Source: Serpens sp035497915 (GTDB lineage Bacteria; Pseudomonadota; Gammaproteobacteria; Pseudomonadales; Pseudomonadaceae). Taken from it: DNA of 64,000 bases. This document shows positions 50,815 through 58,220 of the stretch, piece by piece. Where the stretch lies: the NCBI RefSeq assembly GCF_035497915.1, contig NZ_DATJCS010000037.1:10039-74038 (forward strand), written 5' to 3'. The notes below the pieces were generated by a model. That model was not told the origin of the DNA. It ran no database searches and saw nothing but the letters and a program-made list of their open reading frames with translations. Made by a program: the position numbers and the translations under genes. Position 1 is the stretch's first letter, and each line of letters opens with the position of its first letter.

Positions 50815-51960
50815 ATGCAAGCCTTGGGTATTACGCTAGGTGCAATGCTGAGTGTGCTGACGATCGGCATCGCTCAGGCATCGGAAACCTTCGTTCCGGA
50901 AGTGCTGACGGTCGAGAAGGCCATCAAGCCGGGGACGAATGTCTTCGTTCTGGATCAGAGCTGGAAGGGAGCCAGCCGCATCAACGTGCTGTCGGCCGAT
51001 GACCTTGAGCACAAGGGCATCCTGAGCGTCGGCATCACCGGCCAGATGGTGTACAGCAAGGATCGCAAGACCGCCTACGCCATGTCGGCGTATGCGACTC
51101 GCATCACCTACGGCAAGACCGAGGCGGTGCTGCAGGAGTTCGATGTCGACACCCTGAGTCTCAAGCGCGAGGTCGTCATCCCCGAGAAGATGGCTCAGGT
51201 AGCGCCTTCCAGCGCCGTGCTGGCGCTGTCCGGCGACGAGCGCTTCGCCTTCGTGCAGAACGCCACGCCGGCCACCTCGGTGACCCTGGTGGACCTGCAG
51301 GCGGGCAAGTTCCTCCGCGAGATCCCGACTCCGGGCTGCTTCGGCATCTTCCCGACCCCCACCGGCAGCCGCTTCACCACCGTGTGTGGCGACGGCACCC
51401 TGGTGAGCTTCGATGTGAAGGCCAACGGCGAAGTCTCCGCCCCGGCGCGCAGCGCCAAGATCTTCGATCCGGATGCCGACGCCCTGTTCATCGTGCCCGA
51501 GCGCGTAGGCAAGGACCTGGTGTTCCCGTCCTTCAAGGGCAACCTGTACCGCGTCGCTGACAGCGGCAAGGCGCCGAAGCTGGTCGAAAAGATCTCGGTG
51601 GTGGATGGCATCGACGGCGACTGGGCGCCGGGTGGCGTCGATGTGTCCGCCTACAACGCGGCCCACAACGTGATGTTCCTGACCATGCACTCCGGTGCGG
51701 AGGAGGGCACCCACAAGAACGGTGCCGAGGAGCTGTGGGCCTTCGACCTCAAGCGCAAGCAGGTCCTGTACCGCTCGGTGGTTCCGCACCTCGCCTCCAT
51801 CGCCGTCACCAGCGGCAAGCAGCCGGTGCTGTTCGGCCTGAACGAGGAGAGTGAGCTGATCCGCTACGCGATCGATCCGCAGGCCCGCTTCGCCGCCAAG
51901 CCGACCCATACCCTGGAAGGCGTGGGTGAGTGGACCGTGTTCGCAGTCACCAGCGAGTAA
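50815..51960 (+). CDS. aauB: TTQ amine dehydrogenase heavy chain (AauB/MauB family)
   Basis: 381 aa periplasmic seven-bladed beta-propeller subunit. Signal peptide at residues 1-22 (ends IAQA). It matches aromatic amine dehydrogenase in several stretches: TRITYGKTEAVLQEFDVDTL, VQNATPATSVTLVDL, TVCGDGTLVSFD and WAPGGVDV. Some positions (for example GIFPT) are closer to methylamine dehydrogenase. The ATG at 50815 has GGAG 6 nt before it; an in-frame GTG four codons upstream overlaps that site. First of six tightly spaced genes. Substrate (aromatic versus aliphatic amine) is not fixed by sequence. Confidence 0.9.
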   Translation: MQALGITLGAMLSVLTIGIAQASETFVPEVLTVEKAIKPGTNVFVLDQSWKGASRINVLSADDLEHKGILSVGITGQMVYSKDRKTAYAMSAYATRITYGKTEAVLQEFDVDTLSLKREVVIPEKMAQVAPSSAVLALSGDERFAFVQNATPATSVTLVDLQAGKFLREIPTPGCFGIFPTPTGSRFTTVCGDGTLVSFDVKANGEVSAPARSAKIFDPDADALFIVPERVGKDLVFPSFKGNLYRVADSGKAPKLVEKISVVDGIDGDWAPGGVDVSAYNAAHNVMFLTMHSGAEEGTHKNGAEELWAFDLKRKQVLYRSVVPHLASIAVTSGKQPVLFGLNEESELIRYAIDPQARFAAKPTHTLEGVGEWTVFAVTSE

Positions 51961-51965
51961 GTGCC

Positions 51966-52523
51966 ATGAATGCCTCTGTCCTTCATCTGGCAGCCCTGGC
52001 CGCGGTGGTCTTCCTGGCGCTGCTGTTCATGCGAGCCGCCTGGCACAAGGCGGGTGACTACGGGCGCTTCGTCGGCTTCGTGGCCGACTATCACCTGGTC
52101 CCCGATCGACTGCTGGGCGTGCTCAGCCGCCTGCTGATCGCCGCCGAGTTCGCCGTCGTGGCCCTGCTGGTCTGGCCGCCTCTGGCTGCCTGGGGGGCAG
52201 TGGGCGCGCTGGTTCTGCTCGGGCTCTATGCCCTGGGCATCGCTGTGAACCTGCTGCGTGGTCGCACTCGCATCGAGTGTGGCTGCGGCGGGGCGGCGCA
52301 GCCGCTGTCCTGGCTGCTGGTGGTGCGCAACGGGGTGTTGATGGCGCTGGCCGGTCTGGCCCTGTCGATCCCCTACACGCTCGCCGGTGTGCTGGAAACC
52401 GCTGTTGCGCTGCTGGCAGGCGCGTTGGCCTTCAGCCTGTACGTCATCGCCGAACAGGTGATGGCCAACCCGGGCCCCCTGCTGTTGGCACGCAAGGCCA
52501 ACTCGCTTTCCCAATCGAACTGA
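51966..52523 (+). CDS. mauE: MauE-like membrane protein for amine dehydrogenase biogenesis
   Basis: 185 aa with about four to five transmembrane helices (residues 7-22, 50-68, 72-92, 115-133, 138-158). The ECGCGG motif after the third helix is typical of MauE/DoxX-like proteins with a redox-active cysteine pair. MauE is needed for export, folding or disulfide formation of the light chain. Starts 5 bp after the heavy-chain gene. Confidence 0.9.
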   Translation: MNASVLHLAALAAVVFLALLFMRAAWHKAGDYGRFVGFVADYHLVPDRLLGVLSRLLIAAEFAVVALLVWPPLAAWGAVGALVLLGLYALGIAVNLLRGRTRIECGCGGAAQPLSWLLVVRNGVLMALAGLALSIPYTLAGVLETAVALLAGALAFSLYVIAEQVMANPGPLLLARKANSLSQSN

Positions 52524-52538
52524 AGAAGAAGCCGTCCC

Positions 52539-53129
52539 ATGTCCTTACTTATCTTCGCCGTATGTGTGCTCACTGTGCTGGTCCTGGCACTGATCGTCAT
52601 GGTCTTCGCCCTGGCCCGCCAGATCGGCATCCTGTTCGAACGTATCTCTCCCGTCGGCGCCATGGTCAATGACAGCGGGCCGAAGCTGGGCGAGGTGTCC
52701 CCCGCCTTCAACCTGCCGAGCCTGACCGGCGGCCTGATCCAGATCGGTGCGGTTTCCCCGAAACACACGCTGATCTTCTTCCTGTCGCCGACCTGCCCGA
52801 TCTGCAAGAAGCTGCTGCCGGTGCTCAAGTCCATCCACCAGAGCGAAACCTGGCTGGACGTGGTACTGGCCAGCGATGGCGAGGAGGCGCGTCACCGCAC
52901 CTTCATCGCCAGCGCCGAACTGGAGCAGTTCCCGTACGTGATTTCCGAGCAGCTGGGGGTGACCTACCGCGTGGCGCGCCTGCCCTTCGCGGTGCTGCTC
53001 GACGGCGAAGGTGTGGTCAAGGCCAAGGGCCTGGTCAACACCCGCGAACAGCTGGAAAGCCTCTTCAACGCCGCCGAAACCGGTTACGCGTCGATCCAGG
53101 ACTTCGCCAGCCGTACCGCACATTCCTGA
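52539..53129 (+). CDS. mauD: MauD-like thioredoxin-fold protein
   Basis: 196 aa. N-terminal membrane anchor (about residues 2-24, LLIFAVCVLTVLVLALIVMV) and a periplasmic thioredoxin-like domain with FFLSPTCPICKKLLPVLKS, the CPIC active site. MauD is required to form the light chain's disulfides. Lies directly between mauE and the light-chain gene. Confidence 0.92.
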   Translation: MSLLIFAVCVLTVLVLALIVMVFALARQIGILFERISPVGAMVNDSGPKLGEVSPAFNLPSLTGGLIQIGAVSPKHTLIFFLSPTCPICKKLLPVLKSIHQSETWLDVVLASDGEEARHRTFIASAELEQFPYVISEQLGVTYRVARLPFAVLLDGEGVVKAKGLVNTREQLESLFNAAETGYASIQDFASRTAHS

Positions 53130-53150
53130 TCCCCCGTGGAGTCATCAATC

Positions 53151-53702
53151 ATGTCCAAACTCTTTGATCGCCTGTTCACCGTCATCGACAAGACCGCCGA
53201 AGCCGGCGCGCGCAAGACGGCCATGCAAACCGGTCGCCGCTCTTTCCTGGCCAAGGCCGGCATGGCGCTGGCCGGCACCATGGCCATGCCGCTGCTGCCG
53301 TTCGACCGCTCCCTGGGCGGCCTGGCGATGGCCGCCACCGGCGCCGGTGGCGACGTCAACGACGAGTTCAGCTGCGAGTACTGGCGCCACTGTGCCCTGG
53401 ACGGCAACCTGTGCAGCACCTCCGGCGGCACCCTGACCTCCTGCCCGCCCGGCAGCGAGGCCTCCAAGGTCGCCTGGGTCGGTACCTGCCGTAACCCCAA
53501 CGACGGCAAGGACTACCTGGTCTCCTACAACGACTGCTGCGGCAAGGCTTCGGTGGCCAGCTCCACCTTCTGCTTCCGCAGCGAGCGCGAGCGTCCCGGC
53601 TACCGCATGGGTCTGCACAACGACATCAACTGGTGCATGGCCAATACCAACAAGGGCTACCACTGCACCGTGTCGGTGGTGGTGGGGCTGGCCGATGCGT
53701 GA
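53151..53702 (+). CDS. aauA: TTQ amine dehydrogenase light chain (AauA/MauA family), one disulfide lost
   Basis: 183 aa. Long leader with a twin-arginine motif (GRRSFLAKAG), as in all MADH/AADH light chains. Mature part: CEYWRHCALDGNLC, SCPPGS, AWVGTC, NDCCG, INWCMAN, YHCTVS. The two tryptophans that cross-link into tryptophan tryptophylquinone (Trp57 and Trp108, Paracoccus numbering) and the catalytic Asp76 before the CC pair are all present. Ten of the twelve conserved cysteines remain: Cys38 (CDC becomes CST) and Cys86 are both missing, and these two are disulfide partners in Paracoccus MADH. ATG at 53151 with GGAG 9 nt upstream. Confidence 0.93.
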   Translation: MSKLFDRLFTVIDKTAEAGARKTAMQTGRRSFLAKAGMALAGTMAMPLLPFDRSLGGLAMAATGAGGDVNDEFSCEYWRHCALDGNLCSTSGGTLTSCPPGSEASKVAWVGTCRNPNDGKDYLVSYNDCCGKASVASSTFCFRSERERPGYRMGLHNDINWCMANTNKGYHCTVSVVVGLADA

Positions 53703-54135
53703 TCGGGCTGTAAAGGGCGGGGCGCTTTGCGCCCTGCTGCTGGCCCTGGGCGGTACCGCCCAGGCCAGTGAAGCGTTGTTCCAGAAGCACTGCGCCAGCT
53801 GTCATGGCGCCAGTGCCGAAGGCATCCCCGGACTGGCTCCGCCACTGGTGCATCCCGCCCTGTGGCAGGGTCTCGGCGAGCAGGCTCCGCACTACCTCAC
53901 CGGCGTGATGGCCTCTGGCATGAGCGGCAAGCTCTCCGCCCAGGGTCAGCTGTACATCGGCCTGGTGATGCCGCCGCAAAGCAACCTGCCCAGCGACGAG
54001 CTGGCGCAGGTGGCCAGTTATCTGCTGAACCTCAATGGGGTGAAGGCGACGGTGACGGCGGCGGACGTGGAGCAGGCGCGCAGTCCGGCTCAGACCCATG
54101 CGCAACTGCGTGCCCTGCGGCCGCAGAATCTGTAA
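53695..54135 (+). CDS. Periplasmic monohaem cytochrome c, first
   Basis: 146 aa. Signal peptide at residues 1-24 (ends TAQA), then one class I haem c site KHCASCHGASAEG; the later VMPPQSNL supplies the probable axial Met. Overlaps the light-chain stop by 8 bp, so it is surely part of the operon and likely the electron acceptor for the dehydrogenase or its relay to the oxidase. Corresponds in position to the small cytochrome gene after aauA in Alcaligenes faecalis. Confidence 0.92.
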   Translation: MRDRAVKGGALCALLLALGGTAQASEALFQKHCASCHGASAEGIPGLAPPLVHPALWQGLGEQAPHYLTGVMASGMSGKLSAQGQLYIGLVMPPQSNLPSDELAQVASYLLNLNGVKATVTAADVEQARSPAQTHAQLRALRPQNL

Positions 54136-54148
54136 GCGAGGTAGCGAT

Positions 54149-54592
54149 ATGCAACGGTGGCAGTCGTGGGTGATAGCGATGGGGCTATCACTGGCTGCCC
54201 CCGTGCTGTCGGCCCAGGAGTACTCGGCAGTGGTCAACTATCAGTTGCGCTGCGCCGGGTGCCATGGGCAGGACGGCACGGGGGTTCCAGCGGGTGGTAT
54301 CCCGCCGTTTCCGGGATTCGTCGATGGCTTCTTCTCGACCGAGAACAGCCGTCTGTATCTGATGCACGTGCCGGGGGTCAACGGCGCCAGTCTCACGGAT
54401 CGCGAGATCGCGGCGGTGATGAACTATGTGGGCGAGCGCTGGGGCGAGCCCGGTGCGCGCAAGCTGTTCACGGCAGAGGAAGTGACGGTGCTGCGAGCCA
54501 AGCCGGTGGAGGATGTGGTGGTGCTGCGCCGGCAGGTCACGGAAGAGCTGCATGCGGCGGGCTACGGGGTTCCGGACTATCCGTGGCCCTGA
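54149..54592 (+). CDS. Periplasmic monohaem cytochrome c, second
   Basis: 147 aa. Signal peptide at residues 1-22 (ends VLSA); haem site LRCAGCHGQDGTG; possible axial Met in YLMHVPGVNG. The sequence is unlike the first cytochrome apart from the haem motif. 13 bp downstream of it, last gene of the operon. Confidence 0.9.
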   Translation: MQRWQSWVIAMGLSLAAPVLSAQEYSAVVNYQLRCAGCHGQDGTGVPAGGIPPFPGFVDGFFSTENSRLYLMHVPGVNGASLTDREIAAVMNYVGERWGEPGARKLFTAEEVTVLRAKPVEDVVVLRRQVTEELHAAGYGVPDYPWP

Positions 54593-54598
54593 GGCTCG

Positions 54599-54640
54599 TG
54601 GCCGCCATGGTGGCCAACGCGTAGCGTGACCACCCTACGA
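54599..54640. repeat. Palindromic element after the amine dehydrogenase operon
   Basis: gtggccgccatggtggccaa...gtgaccaccctacg, resembling the elements at 17747 and 18826. It separates the convergent cytochrome and HAD genes and may also terminate them. Confidence 0.55.
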
Positions 54641-54642
54641 AC

Positions 54643-55296
54643 TCAGCGCCAGTCGAGAATGTCCCAGCCCTGCGCCTCGGCATGGGCGCGCAGGGTGGGG
54701 TCGGGGTTCACCGCGTGGGGATGCTCCACCGCGCAGAGCAGCGGCAAATCGTTCTGCGAATCCGAATAGAAGTGGCTGTCACCGGCGGGTACACCGCAGC
54801 GGGCCCGCCACTGTTGCAGCGCTGCGATCTTGCCTTCCCGGTAGGTGAGGATGCCCTGGGTCCGGCCGGTGTAGCGACCCTCCACCACCTCCATGTCCGT
54901 GCCCAGCGCGTGCTCGATATCCAGTTGTGCGCAGATGGACTCCACCAGAAAGCGCTGCGTGGCGGAGATCACCAGAATCGCGTCGCCGGCCGCGCGATGG
55001 CGCTCCAGGCACTGCAACGCCTGGGTATAGAACAGCGGCGCAATCACCTCGGCCGAGAAACGGTCAGCCAGCGCCCGGCACTCGGCCGGCGTGCGACCGG
55101 CCAGCGGTTGCAGGGTGAAGGCCAGGTAGTCCTCCAGCGTCAGCTGGCGCTCCGCGTACAGGCGCACCATGGCCTGTTCGCGCGGCACGAACTGCTCCAG
55201 ATCCAGCCAGCCCTGCGCGCCCAGGTAACGGCCCCAGAGGCTGGGGCTGTTGCCGGCGATCAGGGTTTCGTCCAGATCGAAGATGGCCAGCGCCAT
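54643..55296 (-). CDS. HAD-IB family phosphatase (SerB-like)
   Basis: 217 aa. Catalytic DxD motif FDLDETLIAGNS at the N-terminus, motif II VISATQRF, motif III/IV KIAALQQW and HFYSDSQNDLPLL. Subfamily IB as in phosphoserine phosphatase, but the exact substrate is unknown. Its ATG shares the A of the apeB stop (TGATG), so the two genes are translationally coupled. Confidence 0.92.
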   Translation of the reverse strand: MALAIFDLDETLIAGNSPSLWGRYLGAQGWLDLEQFVPREQAMVRLYAERQLTLEDYLAFTLQPLAGRTPAECRALADRFSAEVIAPLFYTQALQCLERHRAAGDAILVISATQRFLVESICAQLDIEHALGTDMEVVEGRYTGRTQGILTYREGKIAALQQWRARCGVPAGDSHFYSDSQNDLPLLCAVEHPHAVNPDPTLRAHAEAQGWDILDWR

Positions 55297-56585
55297 CAGG
55301 CCAGCTCGGCGCTGTTGTAGAAGGCGGTCAGCACCTTGACCAGATGCTCCAGATCCTGGCTGCCGGCCAGCTCGCGGATCGAGTGCATGGCGAAGGTCGG
55401 CAGGCCGATGTCCACCGTCGGCACGCCCAGGCGGCTGGCGGTGATCGGGCCGATGGTCGAGCCGCAACCCATGTCGCTGCGGGTCACGAAGCTCTGCATC
55501 GGCACTTCGTTCTCCAGGCACAGGTGGCGGAAGAAGCCGGCGGTTTCGCTGCTGGTGGCATAGCGCTGGTTGCTGTTCACCTTGATCACCGGGCCGGCGT
55601 TGAGCTTCGGCCCGTGGTTGCCGTCGTGCTTGTCCGGGTAGTTCGGGTGCAGGCCGTGGGCGTTGTCGGCGGAGATCAGCAGCGAGCGCTGGGTGATGCG
55701 CACCAGCTCCTCGCCGGCCGCGAAGGCGCGCTGCAGCGTCTGTTCCAGGAACGGGCCGTCGGCGCCGCAGCAGGAGGTGGAGCCCACCTCTTCATGGTCG
55801 GTGCACACCAGCACACAGCTCTGTTCGTCGTCGGCGGCCAGCAGCGCCTGCAGCCCGGCGTAGCAGGACAGCAGGTTGTCCAGGCGCGCGCCGGCGATGA
55901 AGTCGCCATGCAGACCGACCACGGCGGCGGGCTGGGTGTCGTACAGGCTGAGCTCGAAGTCGAGGATGATGTCGGCGGTCAGCTCGTGCTCGCGGCTCAG
56001 CTGATCGGCCAGCAGGGCGCGGAAATCGTAGGGCTCGGCACCGGCGATCTGGGCGAGGATCGGCGGCAGTTCGTTCTGCGCATTGATCGCCCAACCCTGG
56101 TTGGCCTCGCGATTGAGGTGGATGGCCAGGTTGGGGATGACCGCGATGGGCGCCTGAAAGTCGATCAGCTGGCTTTCCACCCGGCCGTCACGGCGGAAGG
56201 TCACGCGGCCGGCCAGCGACAGGTCGCGGTCGAACCAGGGCGCCAGCAGCGCCCCGCCGTAGAGTTCCACGCCCAGCTGCAGGAAGCCGTGGCGCTGCAG
56301 CTCGGGCTGCGGCTTGACGCGCAGACATGGGCTGTCGGTGTGCGCGCCGACCAGGCGCAGGCCGCTTTCCAGCGGCGCGTTGCGGCCAAGCTTGAAGGCG
56401 ATCAGCGAGGAATCGTTGCGGATCACGTAATAGCGGCCGCCCGGTTCGCAGCGCCAGGCCTGGCGCTCGTCCAGCGCCAGGTAGCCGGCGGCGTCGAGCC
56501 GCTGGGCGAGGGTGGCGGTGGCGTGGAAGGGGGTGGGGGAAGCCTTGAGGAAATCGATCAGACCTTGGGTGAGCTCAGCACGCAT
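55296..56585 (-). CDS. apeB: M18-family aspartyl aminopeptidase ApeB
   Basis: 429 aa, complete. Zinc-binding motifs VGAHTDSPCLRVKP and TDHEEVGSTSCCG, with DMGCGSTIGPI and the final His in PTFAMHSIREL. Cytoplasmic dodecameric metallopeptidase family. Confidence 0.96.
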   Translation of the reverse strand: MRAELTQGLIDFLKASPTPFHATATLAQRLDAAGYLALDERQAWRCEPGGRYYVIRNDSSLIAFKLGRNAPLESGLRLVGAHTDSPCLRVKPQPELQRHGFLQLGVELYGGALLAPWFDRDLSLAGRVTFRRDGRVESQLIDFQAPIAVIPNLAIHLNREANQGWAINAQNELPPILAQIAGAEPYDFRALLADQLSREHELTADIILDFELSLYDTQPAAVVGLHGDFIAGARLDNLLSCYAGLQALLAADDEQSCVLVCTDHEEVGSTSCCGADGPFLEQTLQRAFAAGEELVRITQRSLLISADNAHGLHPNYPDKHDGNHGPKLNAGPVIKVNSNQRYATSSETAGFFRHLCLENEVPMQSFVTRSDMGCGSTIGPITASRLGVPTVDIGLPTFAMHSIRELAGSQDLEHLVKVLTAFYNSAELA

Positions 56586-56664
56586 GACGGACTCCGAACA
56601 ACAGTGGCGGCAGTGTATCGGATTTGGCCGTGGCTGAGGGCGGGCCGGTGCAGGGCTGCCCGCC

Positions 56665-58053
56665 TCAGATGATCTTGTCGCGCAGTTTGTTCGCCGCCTC
56701 GTGCAGCGCCTCGATCACCAGTTCTTTGTCGAGCTGCTGCAGGCTGTTGGTGTCCAGGTACATGGAGAAGCCGGGCAGTTCGTGCTCGATGAAGCTGGGC
56801 GAGGCGCCCAGGTCGCGGCGGAAATCGATCACCTGGTAGATGTGGATCGGCCGGGCGAAGCCCTTGACGGTGATCTGCCCCTTGTCGCGGCACATGATCA
56901 CATCCTTCACCAGCGAGTAGGTCTCGTGGGAAATGAGGATCTCGCCGATCTCCGCCGCGTTCTCCAGGCGGCTGGCCAGGTTCACCTCGCGGCCGATGAT
57001 GGTGTAGTCCATGCGCGTTTCCGCGCCGAAGTTGCCCACCGTGCAGTAGCCGGTGTTCAGGCCCATGCGGATTTCCAGCGGCTTGGTAATGCCCTGGGCG
57101 CGCCACTGCTGGCGCAGCACCTTCATGTGCTTGCGCATGGCGATGGCCATGGATACCGCCGCCACGGCGTCCTTGCGGGCGCCTTCGGTGGTCGGGTCGC
57201 CGAAGAACACCATCACGCAGTCGCCGACGAACTTGTCGATGGTGCCGCCGTACTTCAGGGCGATCTTCGACATGTCGTTGAGGTAGGTGTTGAGCAGGTC
57301 GGTGAGCTGCTCGGCTTCCAGTTCCTCGGAGAGTTCGGTGAAGCCCTTGATGTCCGAGAAGAACACCGTGAGCTTCTTGCGCTGGGTTTCCAGGCACACG
57401 CTCTTGCGGCCGCTGAAGATGGATTCCCAGATCTGCGGCGACAGGTACTTGGACAGGCTGCGCGCCAGATGCGCGGCGTTCTCCTGTTCGCGCTGGATCT
57501 CGCGACGCGCCTGGTAGAGCTTGAGACTCTGCTGGTGCACGAAATAGGCGTTGATGCAGATGTACAGACTGCTGGCCAGGATGCTCACCAGCACCACCGG
57601 CGGCGGGGTTTCCAGTTGAAGGGTCGGCGGTTGGTGATAGCCATAGACCAGGGCGGTCAGGCCGGCCACCACCAGGGTCAGGACGAACGAGCGCACGCCG
57701 CCGCCGATCATGGCGCTGAAGCCGAGGATCAGCAGGATCATCAGGGTGGGAATGATCGACAGGCCGAGCAGCACCAGGGCGCCCCCGACATTGAAGGCAT
57801 CCAGCAGCAGCAAGACCTGGTCGGTGCGCTGCGGATGGCGTCGGTGCACGGGGCGACTCAGCAGATGGGCCAGCTGCGGGTAGAGCAGGGCGTAGGGCAC
57901 CATCCAGAGGATTTCCTGCGGACAGTGCTGCACGTAGGTGCCCACCACCACGGTGGCTGCCACCGTGAGGTAGGCGAGCACGCGGGTGTAGTAATCGCGA
58001 AGCGGGAGGAGGTTTCCCCGGGAACCGGACACGGCGGCGGACTTGATAGGCAC
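56665..58053 (-). CDS. cyaB: Membrane class III adenylate cyclase CyaB
   Basis: 462 aa. N-terminal MASE2-type membrane domain with six predicted helices (residues about 20-185), coiled linker, and C-terminal class III cyclase domain: FFSDIKGFTELSEELE with the metal-binding Asp, DKFVGDCVMVFFGDP with the second Asp, and DYTIIGREVNLASRLE. Length and architecture match Pseudomonas CyaB, the main source of cAMP for Vfr-controlled surface and virulence traits. Divergent from the glycosidase gene. Confidence 0.95.
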   Translation of the reverse strand: MPIKSAAVSGSRGNLLPLRDYYTRVLAYLTVAATVVVGTYVQHCPQEILWMVPYALLYPQLAHLLSRPVHRRHPQRTDQVLLLLDAFNVGGALVLLGLSIIPTLMILLILGFSAMIGGGVRSFVLTLVVAGLTALVYGYHQPPTLQLETPPPVVLVSILASSLYICINAYFVHQQSLKLYQARREIQREQENAAHLARSLSKYLSPQIWESIFSGRKSVCLETQRKKLTVFFSDIKGFTELSEELEAEQLTDLLNTYLNDMSKIALKYGGTIDKFVGDCVMVFFGDPTTEGARKDAVAAVSMAIAMRKHMKVLRQQWRAQGITKPLEIRMGLNTGYCTVGNFGAETRMDYTIIGREVNLASRLENAAEIGEILISHETYSLVKDVIMCRDKGQITVKGFARPIHIYQVIDFRRDLGASPSFIEHELPGFSMYLDTNSLQQLDKELVIEALHEAANKLRDKII

Positions 58054-58220
58054 GACAATTCCCTGTGTACGCTACTGCGGCGAGTCAGGGTCGGGATCAT
58101 AACCAAGCGGGGGAGGATGGGCCAAGCCGGGAATGGTCGGTCCTGCATCGTTTCGCCTGCCCAGCGCACCCTTGCCGTCCGCCGTGGTCTATTGGCCCGG
58201 ACAGGGCGGGAGAACGGAAC

